Part shown: piece after piece, positions 19,235-27,841 of the stretch
How the letters are laid out: each line of letters begins with the position of its first letter
Position numbering within the stretch: the stretch's first letter is position 1
Source: Acidobacteriota bacterium
Lineage (GTDB): Bacteria > Acidobacteriota > Vicinamibacteria > Vicinamibacterales > UBA2999
Length of the DNA stretch: 56,423 nt
Assembly: GCA_016184455.1 (NCBI GenBank)
Contig: JACPCS010000146.1
Coordinates: 1-56,423, forward strand
Direction of reading: 5' to 3'
The notes under the pieces: model-generated
The model's input: only the letters and a program-made list of their open reading frames with translations
The model's database searches: none
Told to the model about the DNA's origin: nothing
Position numbers and translations under genes: made by a program

Positions 19235-19393
19235 GTGTCGACGGCGAGCCAACGCGGCCAGCGATGCGCCAGCCACCACGCCGCAGACGAGCAGCCCGAT
19301 GGTGTCAATGAGCCGGAACCCCTGCGCAAACGTCACGATGCCCGCCAGCGCGACAACCAACAGGATTACTGGAACCGTACGCCATTTAGCCAC
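19232..19393 (-). CDS. Small membrane protein, 53 residues
   Basis: An unannotated short frame starting with GTG at 19393. It encodes VAKWRTVPVILLVVALAGIV, then TFAQGFRLIDTIG, a second hydrophobic stretch LLVCGVVAGASLAALA and the basic tail RRRH. Two transmembrane helices with a positively charged end are typical of small inner-membrane proteins. The stop codon is the first unit of the TGAGGCC array, and the next gene (G8 protein) follows on the same strand. No strong ribosome binding site is seen, and function is unknown. The remaining 117 bases up to 19510 hold nothing recognisable. Confidence 0.55.
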   Translation of the reverse strand: MAKWRTVPVILLVVALAGIVTFAQGFRLIDTIGLLVCGVVAGASLAALARRRH

Positions 19394-19510
19394 GCAGCGG
19401 AGCACGCCTAGTGTAAGTCAAAATCAACCCACTGACCGCCAGCTGTGCGACCAGCGCTCAGAAGAGCCCTGCAGGAAGTCCCAGCAATCAGCTTGAGGAG
19501 AAGGAGCACG

Positions 19511-20533
19511 TCAGAACGGCGACGGCCAGACGTAGAGCGGGACGGCGAACTCACGCGTGGCCATCGGTCGCATCTTGCCGGCGACGCGCGCCGCGGCGTC
19601 GGCGCGCTGCTCCGGCGGCCAGCGGTGTCCGGCCGGCGCGGCGTACGTCGTCGTCTCGAGCACCGGCTCGAAGAACTGCTCGACGATCCGGTTCTCGCGC
19701 CACGCGGTCACGATGTCGCCTCTCTCCCAGGCGAGGTCGCGCTGCTGCACGTGCCAGAGCGCTTCGGTCAGGTAATGATCCTCGCGCCACAGGAGCCGCC
19801 GCGCGACTGGCGGCTCGCCGCGCCAGCGGGCGGCCCGATCGCGCGCCGCTTGCGCCAGCGCCTCTGCTGTGAAGTTCGATCGGAACGAGCCGATCTCCGG
19901 GTTCTGGACGTCGTAGCCGACGTGGACCGAATAGAAGAACAGCGTGAAGGTCACCGCGGTCGCACTCGCCCAGCGGACGAGTGCGCTGCGCGAGGGCCGT
20001 TCGAGCGTGGGCCGGATGCGCGCGGGTGCGTCGAGCGCTACGGCAACGAGCAGCCCGCACGCGGTCGCCGCCACGTTGATCAGCACATCGCGCATCTCTC
20101 CCGCCCGGATCGGGATGAACCACTGGACCCACTCGTCTGCGCTGCTGACGAGCGTGCCGGCGAGCAACGGCAACGCGACCATCGACCAGTCGTCACGTTC
20201 CATCCAGACGCGGTAGAAGAGGATGGCGAGCACGCCGTACTCGGCAAAGTGGAAGGCCTCGGTGAACGTGAGATCAGTGCCAACGATCGCGATGAGACCC
20301 AGCCCCAGGCCCAGCGCGCTCATGATGTACCGAAGGAGACGCCGCTGGCGTATCCGCCACAACGCGAGAAGACCCACGGCGACTGTGGGAACGGCGGTGG
20401 CGGCCACGCCGAGGGGCCGCGATTGCGCCGGCCATTGCGCGCTGACGTACGTGAACAGCTGCTGCGCGAACGGCGCGGAGAGGATGATCGTGGCGCCGAA
20501 TGTCCACGCCGCGATGAATCGGCTGCGAACCAT
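19511..20533 (-). CDS. VanZ family membrane protein
   Basis: 340 residues from ATG 20533, which overlaps the stop of the upstream gene by one base (TGATG), so the two are translationally coupled. VanZ-like signature: FHFAEYGVLAILFYRV and SADEWVQWFIPIRAGEMRDVLINVAATACGLLVA (about residues 90-165), within five to six predicted membrane helices. The C-terminal half (from about 230) is a soluble, Trp-rich domain. VanZ confers slight teicoplanin resistance in enterococci, but the family at large has no fixed role. Confidence 0.8.
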   Translation of the reverse strand: MVRSRFIAAWTFGATIILSAPFAQQLFTYVSAQWPAQSRPLGVAATAVPTVAVGLLALWRIRQRRLLRYIMSALGLGLGLIAIVGTDLTFTEAFHFAEYGVLAILFYRVWMERDDWSMVALPLLAGTLVSSADEWVQWFIPIRAGEMRDVLINVAATACGLLVAVALDAPARIRPTLERPSRSALVRWASATAVTFTLFFYSVHVGYDVQNPEIGSFRSNFTAEALAQAARDRAARWRGEPPVARRLLWREDHYLTEALWHVQQRDLAWERGDIVTAWRENRIVEQFFEPVLETTTYAAPAGHRWPPEQRADAAARVAGKMRPMATREFAVPLYVWPSPF

Positions 20534-20886
20534 CAGAAAGGGACACGGCAGTGCGGCGGCAGCATCCGATCGCTGAGCCACTGCCGGACGAAGTCGGCCG
20601 CGGCCGGATCGCAGACCTGCCCGTCGATGACGGAGGGACCGAACGCGCCACCGCCGATGGCGTACTGGAAGCCGACGGCGAGACCGCCTACCGCAACCGA
20701 TCCGAGGGCGGCGCCGCCGATGCTTGCAGCGGAACGGTACTCGAAGCCCTGAATCGATCGCTCGTCGACGCAGGTGCGACAGACCACCCGCGGCGTGTCG
20801 CGGCCGACGCACTCGCGGCAGACGGCCTTCTGGCAGACCGCGCAGATGCCGACCGCGGCGGCCCTATCGTGCAGGAAACAGTTCAT
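20533..20886 (-). CDS. B-box-like zinc-ribbon protein with one membrane segment
   Basis: 117 residues. The N-terminus MNCFLHDRAAAVGICAVCQKAVCRECV continuing to CRTCVDE has a C-x4-H-x7-C-x2-C-x4-C-x2-C-x10-C-x2-C spacing like a B-box zinc finger. A Gly/Ala-rich hydrophobic helix (GGAALGSVAVGGLAVGFQYA) follows, then a short tail with two further Cys. Such proteins are usually membrane-associated with a cytoplasmic zinc module. It is coupled to the VanZ gene through TGATG. The function is not known. Confidence 0.7.
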   Translation of the reverse strand: MNCFLHDRAAAVGICAVCQKAVCRECVGRDTPRVVCRTCVDERSIQGFEYRSAASIGGAALGSVAVGGLAVGFQYAIGGGAFGPSVIDGQVCDPAAADFVRQWLSDRMLPPHCRVPF

Positions 20887-20904
20887 GAACCGCCGCAGGA
20901 CCGC

Positions 20905-22437
20905 TTACGCGGTCGTCACCGGGGGCCGGCGCCGCCCGTGCTCGGTCGCCTGCTCGAACGCGTGCGCGAGCTGCAGGATGCTCCACTCGTCACGGTGCCG
21001 CCCGACGATCTGGATCCCGACCGGCAGTCCTGCGGCCGTGAAGCCGGCCGGCACCGAGATCGCGGGGTTCGACATGAACGTGATGTACCAGCACGAGCGC
21101 ATCCAGTCGACGTAGCTCGTCATCCGCGTGCCGGCGATCTCGGTGGGATACGGCGTCTCGACGTCGAACGGCGCGACCTGCGTCACCGGCAGCACGAAGT
21201 AGTCGTAGCGTTCGAAGAACTCGCGGCTCTGCGCGTACATCTGCGCCTGGCGGGCGAGCGCGCGCCCGATGTCGGCGCCGGTCAGCCGCTCGGCCTGCTC
21301 GACCTCGTACTTGATCGTGTCCTTCACCCAGTCGGGGTTCTGGCGCACGAGCGCGGCGTACTGCGGATGATTGGCGGCGTAGCGGAGCACCGGAAATGCC
21401 CGCTCGACGCCCGTGAAATCGGGCTCGGCCTCCTCGACGACGCAGCCGAGCGACTCGAAGACGTGCCGATTGTCGTTGACGACCCGCCGGATCTCGGGCT
21501 CGAAGGGGACGCCGCCGAGCGTCCGCCACCAGGCGACGCGCACCCCCTTGAAGCTGCGCTCGAGAGACCCGCGGAATCGCGCGCTGTCGTCGGTCAGCGC
21601 GAGCGGGCTGCGCGCATCGTAACCGGCAATCGCGCTAAGAAACAGCGCGACGTCGGCGACCGTGCGCGCCATCGGTCCCGACACCGAGAGCGGCGACCAA
21701 CTGCCTGAGTCGGTCGGCACGCGCCCGGGCGACGGGCGAATGCCGACAACGTTGCAGAACGCCGCGGGGTTGCGCAGCGAACCGCCGGTATCGCTGCCGT
21801 CCGCGATCGGCAGCATGCCGCAAGCGAGCGCAACCGCCGCGCCGCCGCTGCTCCCGCCGCACGTCTTCGTGAGGTCGTACGGGTTGCGCGTCGCCCCGAA
21901 CACGGCGTTGAACGTCTGCGAGCCGGCGCCGAATTCCGGCGTGTTCGTCTTGCCGCACGTGATCGCGCCCGCCGCGCGGATGCGTGTGACGATGAGCGCG
22001 TCGCGCGTGGGCACATGATCGCGGAAAAAGGGCGAGCCGCGCGTGGTGCGGATGCCTGCCGTGTCGACGAGATCCTTGTGCGCGACCGGCAGGCCGTGCA
22101 GGACGCCGAGCCGTCCGCCGCGCGCCGTCTGCTCGTCGGCGCGCGCCGCATCGGCGAGCGCGCGCTCGGCCACGAGCGTCACGATCGCGTTGACCCTGGG
22201 GTTGATCCGTTCGATGCGCGCCAGGTGGGCGGCCATCAGCTCGCGGGCCGACACCTCCTTGCGCCGCAGGAGCGCGAGCAGGTCGATCGCGGTGAGATCG
22301 CAGAGATCGTCAGCGCTGCCGGGCCGGCGCGGCGATAACTGACCCGGTGCCGCCGCGGTGGGCCGGCCCGAGAGCGTGCCGGCAGCGGCCGCCAGTCCCA
22401 ACGTCCGGCCGAAGGCGCGGCGGCTGATCGAAACCAT
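20905..22437 (-). CDS. Tat-exported amidase (amidase signature family)
   Basis: 510 residues. The N-terminus SRRAFGRTLGLAAAAG is a twin-arginine signal. The Ser-cisSer-Lys triad of the amidase signature family is present: Lys121 in AHKDLVDTAG, cis-Ser in GGSSGG (194-199) and the nucleophile Ser220 in SDTGGSLR. The rest matches GatA/6-aminohexanoate-dimer hydrolase relatives. Export through Tat means it acts in the periplasm, so it is not the tRNA amidotransferase. The amide substrate is unknown. A 110-base gap separates it from the DUF3237 gene upstream. Confidence 0.9.
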   Translation of the reverse strand: MVSISRRAFGRTLGLAAAAGTLSGRPTAAAPGQLSPRRPGSADDLCDLTAIDLLALLRRKEVSARELMAAHLARIERINPRVNAIVTLVAERALADAARADEQTARGGRLGVLHGLPVAHKDLVDTAGIRTTRGSPFFRDHVPTRDALIVTRIRAAGAITCGKTNTPEFGAGSQTFNAVFGATRNPYDLTKTCGGSSGGAAVALACGMLPIADGSDTGGSLRNPAAFCNVVGIRPSPGRVPTDSGSWSPLSVSGPMARTVADVALFLSAIAGYDARSPLALTDDSARFRGSLERSFKGVRVAWWRTLGGVPFEPEIRRVVNDNRHVFESLGCVVEEAEPDFTGVERAFPVLRYAANHPQYAALVRQNPDWVKDTIKYEVEQAERLTGADIGRALARQAQMYAQSREFFERYDYFVLPVTQVAPFDVETPYPTEIAGTRMTSYVDWMRSCWYITFMSNPAISVPAGFTAAGLPVGIQIVGRHRDEWSILQLAHAFEQATEHGRRRPPVTTA

Positions 22438-22466
22438 ACTACTGGTATGTCCTTCCCAAATCAGGA

Positions 22467-22491
22467 CTGGCCGCTCCGTTGTCGCGGCCAG
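22467..22491 (-). terminator. Hairpin between DUF3237 and amidase genes
   Basis: CTGGCCGC (22467-22474) and GCGGCCAG (22484-22491) form a perfect 8-base stem with a 9-base loop, 57 bases after the stop of the DUF3237 gene on the minus strand. No T-run follows, so intrinsic termination is uncertain; it may only stall or protect the transcript. Confidence 0.35.
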
Positions 22492-22547
22492 CCAAATCGC
22501 GGTCGACGGGCTGCCGTGCGTGGTAGTGCATCAGTTGATACGCTCCA

Positions 22548-23030
22548 TTACTTGAGCGCGTACACGTCGTACTTCACCGCGGTGCCGACGCGCTCGCCCA
22601 CGCCCACGGCCTGGAGCTTCGTCAGCCATGCGTAGCGCGCGTCGCCCGTCTCGAAGAGCGGCGCCGCCCGGAGCCGCGCGCCCGCGCTCGTGGTCTCGCC
22701 GACCCCGTTGTACGTCACCAGAATCAGCGCGCCGTCATCGGTGCGCATCGTGAAGCGGACGTCGAGCTTGTAGCTGCCGTCGGGACGGTTGGTGATCCAG
22801 TCGCCGGCCGGGCCCTGCACGGTCGCCTTGAGGCGCGGACCCTCGAACCGGCCGCCGGTAATCTGCACGATGGTGCGCGTCCCCTGAGGGCCGTGCTCGA
22901 CGACCGTGCGCGTGCCGGTCTCGACGCTGAGCGTGCCGAGGTACTCGAACGTGGGGCCGGGCGGCGCCGACTGCGCCAGCGCGGCAGCCGTCAGCGCAAC
23001 GACGATGAACGACACGATTGCAGCACGCAC
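22548..23030 (-). CDS. DUF3237 domain secreted protein
   Basis: 160 residues from GTG 23030, which has AGGAGGGG 5 bases upstream. A signal peptide (SFIVVALTAAALAQS) precedes the DUF3237 pattern: FEYLGTLSV, GGRFEGPRLKATVQGPAGDW, RPDGSYKLDVRFTMRTDDGALI, and the C-terminal GERVGTAVKYDVYAL. The family is a small beta-barrel of unknown function. It follows the NTF2-like gene by 23 bases and the MBL hydrolase before that, so the three are probably one operon. Confidence 0.85.
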   Translation of the reverse strand: MRAAIVSFIVVALTAAALAQSAPPGPTFEYLGTLSVETGTRTVVEHGPQGTRTIVQITGGRFEGPRLKATVQGPAGDWITNRPDGSYKLDVRFTMRTDDGALILVTYNGVGETTSAGARLRAAPLFETGDARYAWLTKLQAVGVGERVGTAVKYDVYALK

Positions 23031-23053
23031 AAGTACCCCTCCTGGAAGACTGG

Positions 23054-23425
23054 TCACGCGGTCTCCTCGACCCGCTGGCGAGCCATGCCTTCGATGATCG
23101 TCCGGGGATCGTAAAACGGTCGAATCTGCGTCAGCTGCCCGTTCACCACCTGAAAGCAGTCGCACACGGGAATGACGCCGAAGATGGTGTCGAGCTCGAG
23201 AATCGCGGCGACGTACTCTCCGTCCGCGATGTACCGCTCGACGCGGACATCGCGGACGGCCGGGAGCACCTCCTGGAGACGCTCCATCACGGCATCGATA
23301 CCGATCAGCCGCGGCGATAACGGGCCGTGAAAGATCACATCCGGGGCAAAGGGCACGTCGGCCAGATTCCGGTCCTTGAGCCCACGCAGGTAGCGCTCGA
23401 CCACGGCGACAGATGACAGCGCCAT
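23054..23425 (-). CDS. NTF2-like (SnoaL-type) protein
   Basis: 123 residues from the ATG at 23425 with AGGAGGG upstream. It is a single cone-shaped NTF2-like domain: a helical start VERYLRGLKDRNLADVPFAPDVIFHGPL, then EVLPAVRDVRVERYIADGEYVAAILELDTIFGVIPVCDCF-type strands (about 50-95), ending QIRPFYDPR. Members are isomerases, hydratases or ligand-binding proteins; no catalytic residue can be assigned here. It is encoded between the MBL hydrolase and DUF3237 genes on the same strand. Confidence 0.8.
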   Translation of the reverse strand: MALSSVAVVERYLRGLKDRNLADVPFAPDVIFHGPLSPRLIGIDAVMERLQEVLPAVRDVRVERYIADGEYVAAILELDTIFGVIPVCDCFQVVNGQLTQIRPFYDPRTIIEGMARQRVEETA

Positions 23426-23457
23426 GCGTTCCCTCCTCTGCCAACGTCCCCCTTGCT

Positions 23458-24489
23458 TTAGTTCGTTGGCGTCGCGCCGGCACGCGACGCGCCCATCAGG
23501 AGCTCGTAGACCTGCGCGATGTGCACCGTCCGGTGCGTGTCCCACCGCTCGAAGCCTTTGTACGCGTCCAGCGTGAGCGTCTTCTGGATTTCCGGCAGGC
23601 TGCGACCCGCACCAATCCCGGCCGCCACGCCCTTCGAGAGATCCTCCAGGTACTGCAGCGACTGTGCGACGTCCTTCTTGGTGCCCATCAGCGCGTGGCC
23701 GGTCGCCGCGTGATCGAAGTCGAGCGATACGATCGTGCGAAGCGCGTTGACATAGGCACCGACCGACGGTGCAAGGCTCTGCGGCAGCCGCTTGATCTGC
23801 ATGACGTCGGCGCTGAACACCGTCCGCTCGTCCGGGAAATAGAGTGCGGTGCTGTCGTTGGTGTGAGCCGTGCCGAGCGGCACCATGATGACGCGCTTGC
23901 CGCCGAGCGTGACCGTGTGCCGATCGCGGAAGGTGACGGTCGGCAGGTGGACATCGTTGACCGGCCCGCGAATCAGCTCGTTTGCCGTGAGAATCCCGTC
24001 ACGGTTGAAATCGAACAGGTCGAAGCGCTCCGCCGTGGCGCCCGTCGCCTCATTGCGCTCGATGAGCCCGTTCCGATTGCCGTCCATCTTCACCGCGTCG
24101 GCTGGGAGCGCCGGGGTTCCCCCGGGCAGCGCCACGCCCGATCGCATGTTCGCGTGCCCGACGAAGGTCGCCGTGTCGGCAAAGACCACCCCGCCCGAAG
24201 CATGGTCCCAGTCCTTGTGCGTGTAGAGCACGTAGCGCACCGGCTGCTTGAACCGGGTGGCGAACTCGTTCTTCAGATACCGCGCGAAGTCGCGGTTGAT
24301 CGGGTCCGACATGATGATGCCTTCCGGCGTCACCAGGAAGACCGTGTAGTGGTTGTCGTTCTGCGCACGGTAGAGCTGGCCGGTGACGTTGACGATGCCG
24401 CGGGCCGGCGGCTTCTGCTGCGCCAGCGCCGCGGTGGTACCTGCAATGAGGAAAGCGACGATCGAAAGAGAGGTCAGTGTCCTGCTCAT
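23458..24489 (-). CDS. Secreted metallo-beta-lactamase-fold hydrolase with two inserted EF-hand loops
   Basis: 343 residues with a signal peptide (to about residue 24). The MBL metal motif is the variant THKDWDH (His91, Asp93, Asp95, His96), with GTAHTND (His209), SADVM (Asp228) and GHALMG as later ligands. Between the first and second ligand blocks lie two canonical 12-residue calcium loops: DGNRNGLIERNE (136-147) and DFNRDGILTANE (160-171). The position between the metal ligands is unusual. The product is likely periplasmic, and calcium binding would stabilise or regulate it (inference). It is the first gene of a set with NTF2-like and DUF3237. Confidence 0.85.
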   Translation of the reverse strand: MSRTLTSLSIVAFLIAGTTAALAQQKPPARGIVNVTGQLYRAQNDNHYTVFLVTPEGIIMSDPINRDFARYLKNEFATRFKQPVRYVLYTHKDWDHASGGVVFADTATFVGHANMRSGVALPGGTPALPADAVKMDGNRNGLIERNEATGATAERFDLFDFNRDGILTANELIRGPVNDVHLPTVTFRDRHTVTLGGKRVIMVPLGTAHTNDSTALYFPDERTVFSADVMQIKRLPQSLAPSVGAYVNALRTIVSLDFDHAATGHALMGTKKDVAQSLQYLEDLSKGVAAGIGAGRSLPEIQKTLTLDAYKGFERWDTHRTVHIAQVYELLMGASRAGATPTN

Positions 24490-24529
24490 GATGGCCTCCT
24501 TGCGCGCCTAGCCTACTCCAAAAGACTGC

Positions 24530-25531
24530 CTATTTGACCCGGCCGCCGAACCCGCGCGCCACCATCGCGACGCGCAGCAGCGTGCCGCCGCCCGCGACGT
24601 ACAGCGTGCGCTTTTCAGGGCCGCCGAATGTCAGATTCTGGCAGCGGCGGGTGATGCACCAGATCGGAATGACGCCGAGGTGCTGACCGGTGGGGCTCAC
24701 CACCTCGATCCCCGCTTCAGTGAGCGCGTAGAGGCGGCCCTCGTCGTCGATGGTGAGGCCGTCTGCGTTGGAGCGGGGCGGGTCGGTTGATGGAACACTC
24801 CGGTCGCGCCCGACATAGGTGGCGAGCACACGCCGATTCGTGAGACGTCCGTCCGGCTGCACGTCGAAGGCATAGAGGTTGATGCCGGCCGTGTCGTTGA
24901 CGTAGAGCATCTTCTCGTCGCGGCTCAGCATCAGACCGTTCGGCCGCCCGATGTTCTCACCGACGCGGATCGGCGTCCCGCCCGGCGGCACGTAGTAGAC
25001 GGCCGGCGCCATCGTGCCAGGCGGAAGGGGCGGCATTGGCAGATCGGAGAAATACACGCCGCCTTTCGCATCGGAGACGATGTCGTTCGGTCTGCCGAAC
25101 GGCGTCCCTTCGAAGTCGACGGCGATCGCCGCTTCCTTGCCCGGCGGCCAGACGACGCGGGGACCTCGGAAGCCTGCCTGCGTCTGGAGTGAGATGAGGC
25201 GACCCTGTCGATCGAAGGTCTGCCCGAGCGGCCCGTGCAGGTCGCCCACCAATGTCGAGACCTGATCGCCTGGCCCGAGCCGCACGATGCGGTTCGCCTG
25301 CGACTCCGAGAAGATGAGCCCGACGCTCGGGATCCAGAGCGGGTCGTCCGCCGATCGCAGTCCGCGGACGACAACCTCGGGGACCGTTCCGCCCTTGATC
25401 ACACCGGGAATGTCAGGCGCGGGCTCGAGGACGACGGTGTTGGGCGCTGGCTGCGCTGTGGCGTATGGAGCGGCGGGGCAGCTGACCAGGGCAGCGACGA
25501 AGACGGGCACTGCGAGACCCTGCCCACTCAT
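24530..25531 (-). CDS. Secreted SMP-30/gluconolactonase family protein
   Basis: 333 residues from ATG 25531 (AGGAGG upstream); the open frame continues 40 codons further without similarity. A signal peptide precedes a six-bladed beta-propeller with the SMP-30 pattern: GLIFSESQANRIVRLGPG, FGRPNDIVSDAKGGVYFSD (metal Asn-Asp), GRPNGLMLSRDEKMLYVNDT and SNADGLTIDDEGRLYA. Relatives are lactonases. It lies 40 bases upstream of the MBL gene on the same strand. The 131 bases before it hold no gene, only a 36-codon minus-strand frame (25662-25552) of unclear meaning. Confidence 0.87.
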   Translation of the reverse strand: MSGQGLAVPVFVAALVSCPAAPYATAQPAPNTVVLEPAPDIPGVIKGGTVPEVVVRGLRSADDPLWIPSVGLIFSESQANRIVRLGPGDQVSTLVGDLHGPLGQTFDRQGRLISLQTQAGFRGPRVVWPPGKEAAIAVDFEGTPFGRPNDIVSDAKGGVYFSDLPMPPLPPGTMAPAVYYVPPGGTPIRVGENIGRPNGLMLSRDEKMLYVNDTAGINLYAFDVQPDGRLTNRRVLATYVGRDRSVPSTDPPRSNADGLTIDDEGRLYALTEAGIEVVSPTGQHLGVIPIWCITRRCQNLTFGGPEKRTLYVAGGGTLLRVAMVARGFGGRVK

Positions 25532-25662
25532 TCCGAGGTCCCTCCTGTCATGGTCACGACCAGAGCAGCGCGAAGGCGTGCGTCCAGTGGTTCTGGCGAA
25601 ATCCGGGAATGCACCAGAGCTGACAGAGCGGCTCGATCGCCCGCGCGGCAACCGCCGTCCCC

Positions 25663-25863
25663 ATGTCTATTGAAATTGAGCGTGAAGACGACGGCCGCTG
25701 GCTGGCAGAGATACCCGCTCTCTCCGGTGTCATGGCGTCCGGCCAAGACCGGAACGAAGCTGTCGCTCGCGTGCAGGCGCTTGCCCTGCGCGTCATAGCC
25801 GAGCGGTTGGAACACCGCGAGGCCCCTGCCGAGTTCCTCAACGTCATCTTCCAGGCCGCGTGA
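25663..25863 (+). CDS. hicB: HicB-type antitoxin
   Basis: 66 residues: MSIEIEREDDGRWLAEIPAL then SGVMASGQDRNEAVARVQALALRVIAERLE. This is the small HicB fold, which in complete modules neutralises the HicA mRNA endonuclease and represses its own promoter. The reading frame is intact. Its TGA overlaps a GTG (GTGA at 25860-25863) that begins hicA, but hicA is broken after nine codons, so the antitoxin is an orphan. It is the first piece of a 1.4-kb stretch of toxin-antitoxin remnants between SMP-30 and frd genes. Confidence 0.8.
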   Translation: MSIEIEREDDGRWLAEIPALSGVMASGQDRNEAVARVQALALRVIAERLEHREAPAEFLNVIFQAA

Positions 25864-26014
25864 GTAACTGGCCAGCCACGAAGGCGACGGTGACCGGCTC
25901 GATGAGACCGACCGCGCCGCCCTCCACAGGGCCTTGCGCGACTCCAACGTCGATGTCGCGGCCGGGCGCGTTGTGGATGCCGAGGACATCCTCAAGGAAC
26001 TTCGCTCGCGGTGA
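25860..26014 (+). pseudogene. Chimeric remnant: hicA start joined to a headless ParD-type antitoxin
   Basis: The GTG at 25860 starts VSNWPATKA, the typical start of the short HicA toxin, but similarity stops there. In a different frame, from 25871 to the TGA at 26012-26014, the sequence reads ASHEGDGDRLDETDRAALHR, then ALRDSNVDVAAGRVVDAEDILKELRSR: the C-terminal half of a ParD/Phd-like antitoxin that ends in GTGA before a ParE toxin. That frame has a TAA just upstream and only CTG as a possible start, so the antitoxin has lost its head. The junction near 25885 looks like a deletion fusing two different modules. Confidence 0.65.
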
Positions 26015-26234
26015 CGCCACGCCATGTCCGATTCACGGCCACCGCGCGGGAACACCTCTGACGCGAGAAGAACTGGTGGCTCGAGAATAGGACCCACACC
26101 GAAATCTTCGCGGCCACACTCGAAGAAGCCCTCAAGATTGTGGCAGTCCTCCCGGGAGTAGGCACTCCGTATTCCTACCCCGATGTTCCTGGTCTTCGAC
26201 GTGTCTACCTTCGGAAGGTCGCCTGCCACCTCTA

Positions 26235-27062
<828 letters not shown>

Positions 27063-27416
27063 TTACGACAGCTGCCAGAGAAGATACGCGGCGACGCCAG
27101 ACCCAACGAGCGCCACGCCGTACGAGACGACGGCGATCACCTCGTTCAGGTGCTTGATCTGCAGCCCGTCGTACAGCGTGTGGCGGAAGCGGTGCGCCCA
27201 GTGTAAGAACGAGAGCGCACAGAGCGTGAAGAGCACGAGCGCCGCGATCGGATTGGCGACGAGCGCGCGCAGGCCGTCATAGGTCGGCGCGTCCACCACG
27301 CCGAGCGGGTACGCAACGCCGAAGAGCAGCACGAGCACGGGCATCAGCATGCCCGACACGACGCCGCCCGCGCTGAACAGCATCCACAGAAGCGGTTCCG
27401 GATGTCGCCGCAGCAT
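27063..27416 (-). CDS. frdD: Fumarate reductase membrane subunit D
   Basis: 117 residues with three hydrophobic helices (VVSGMLMPVLVLLFGVAYPL, ANPIAALVLFTLCALSFLHWAH and VIAVVSYGVALVGSGVAAYLLW). HWAHRFRHTLYDGLQ is the FrdD-type quinone/anchor region. With FrdC it anchors the FrdAB head to the cytoplasmic membrane and passes electrons from menaquinol. Length matches the family. It is the last gene of the frdABCD operon, two bases after frdC, and the IS110 fragment follows directly. Confidence 0.88.
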   Translation of the reverse strand: MLRRHPEPLLWMLFSAGGVVSGMLMPVLVLLFGVAYPLGVVDAPTYDGLRALVANPIAALVLFTLCALSFLHWAHRFRHTLYDGLQIKHLNEVIAVVSYGVALVGSGVAAYLLWQLS

Positions 27417-27418
27417 CG

Positions 27419-27841
27419 CTACGCCCCCAGCAGAAAGAACGCCACCACGGCCGACACGACCACCCAGCCGGCATAGTGCCCCAGCAGCACGGTCTGCGGC
27501 GCCACCCGCGCGCGACCGAGGCGGACGACCATCGCCTGCGGCGCGGCCTGGAAGAACGTGATCGCGTGAAAGACCACGAAGCCGAGCGTGACCACGTTCA
27601 CGATCAGGACGGCTGGCGTGGCGGACCAGGCGAGAAACAGCTCGTACGCCAGCGGCCCCTCGAGGAGTGCGGCGAGAAGCAGCAGCAGGTAGACCGTGAA
27701 CCAGCCGACGAACATGCAGCTCCCCTCACGGAGGATGAACCGCAGGTAGGCCGGCTTCCAGAGCCACCAGTACGTCGAGACCCGACGCCGGAGCCACCTC
27801 GGGTGATACGGCGTGTCGCCGTAAGTGTGCGTCTGCTCCAT
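27419..27841 (-). CDS. frdC: Fumarate reductase membrane subunit C
   Basis: 140 residues. The start [20 protein letters not shown] and then STYWWLWKPAYLRFILREGSCMFVGWFTVYLLLL are the FrdC pattern, followed by two more membrane helices and FHAITFFQAAPQAMVV. It binds menaquinone with FrdD. The ATG overlaps the stop of frdB (TGATG at 27839-27843), so translation is coupled. The four-subunit C/D anchor without an obvious haem-ligand His pair places the enzyme in the haem-free E. coli-like quinol:fumarate reductase group (inference). Confidence 0.88.
   Translation of the reverse strand: MEQTHTYGDTPYHPRWLRRRVSTYWWLWKPAYLRFILREGSCMFVGWFTVYLLLLLAALLEGPLAYELFLAWSATPAVLIVNVVTLGFVVFHAITFFQAAPQAMVVRLGRARVAPQTVLLGHYAGWVVVSAVVAFFLLGA

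Noticed and set aside
25552-25662. A 36-codon minus-strand frame with two Trp-rich stretches (WCIPGFRQNHWTHAFALLW)
   Set aside because: It looks protein-like and may be the tail of a lost gene, but no family could be named and no start signal is evident, so it is only mentioned in the SMP-30 entry.
26059-26061. The TGA in the ParE-like frame as a selenocysteine codon
   Set aside because: ParE toxins have no selenocysteine, relatives have Arg there, and no SECIS-like hairpin is seen behind it; a nonsense mutation is simpler.
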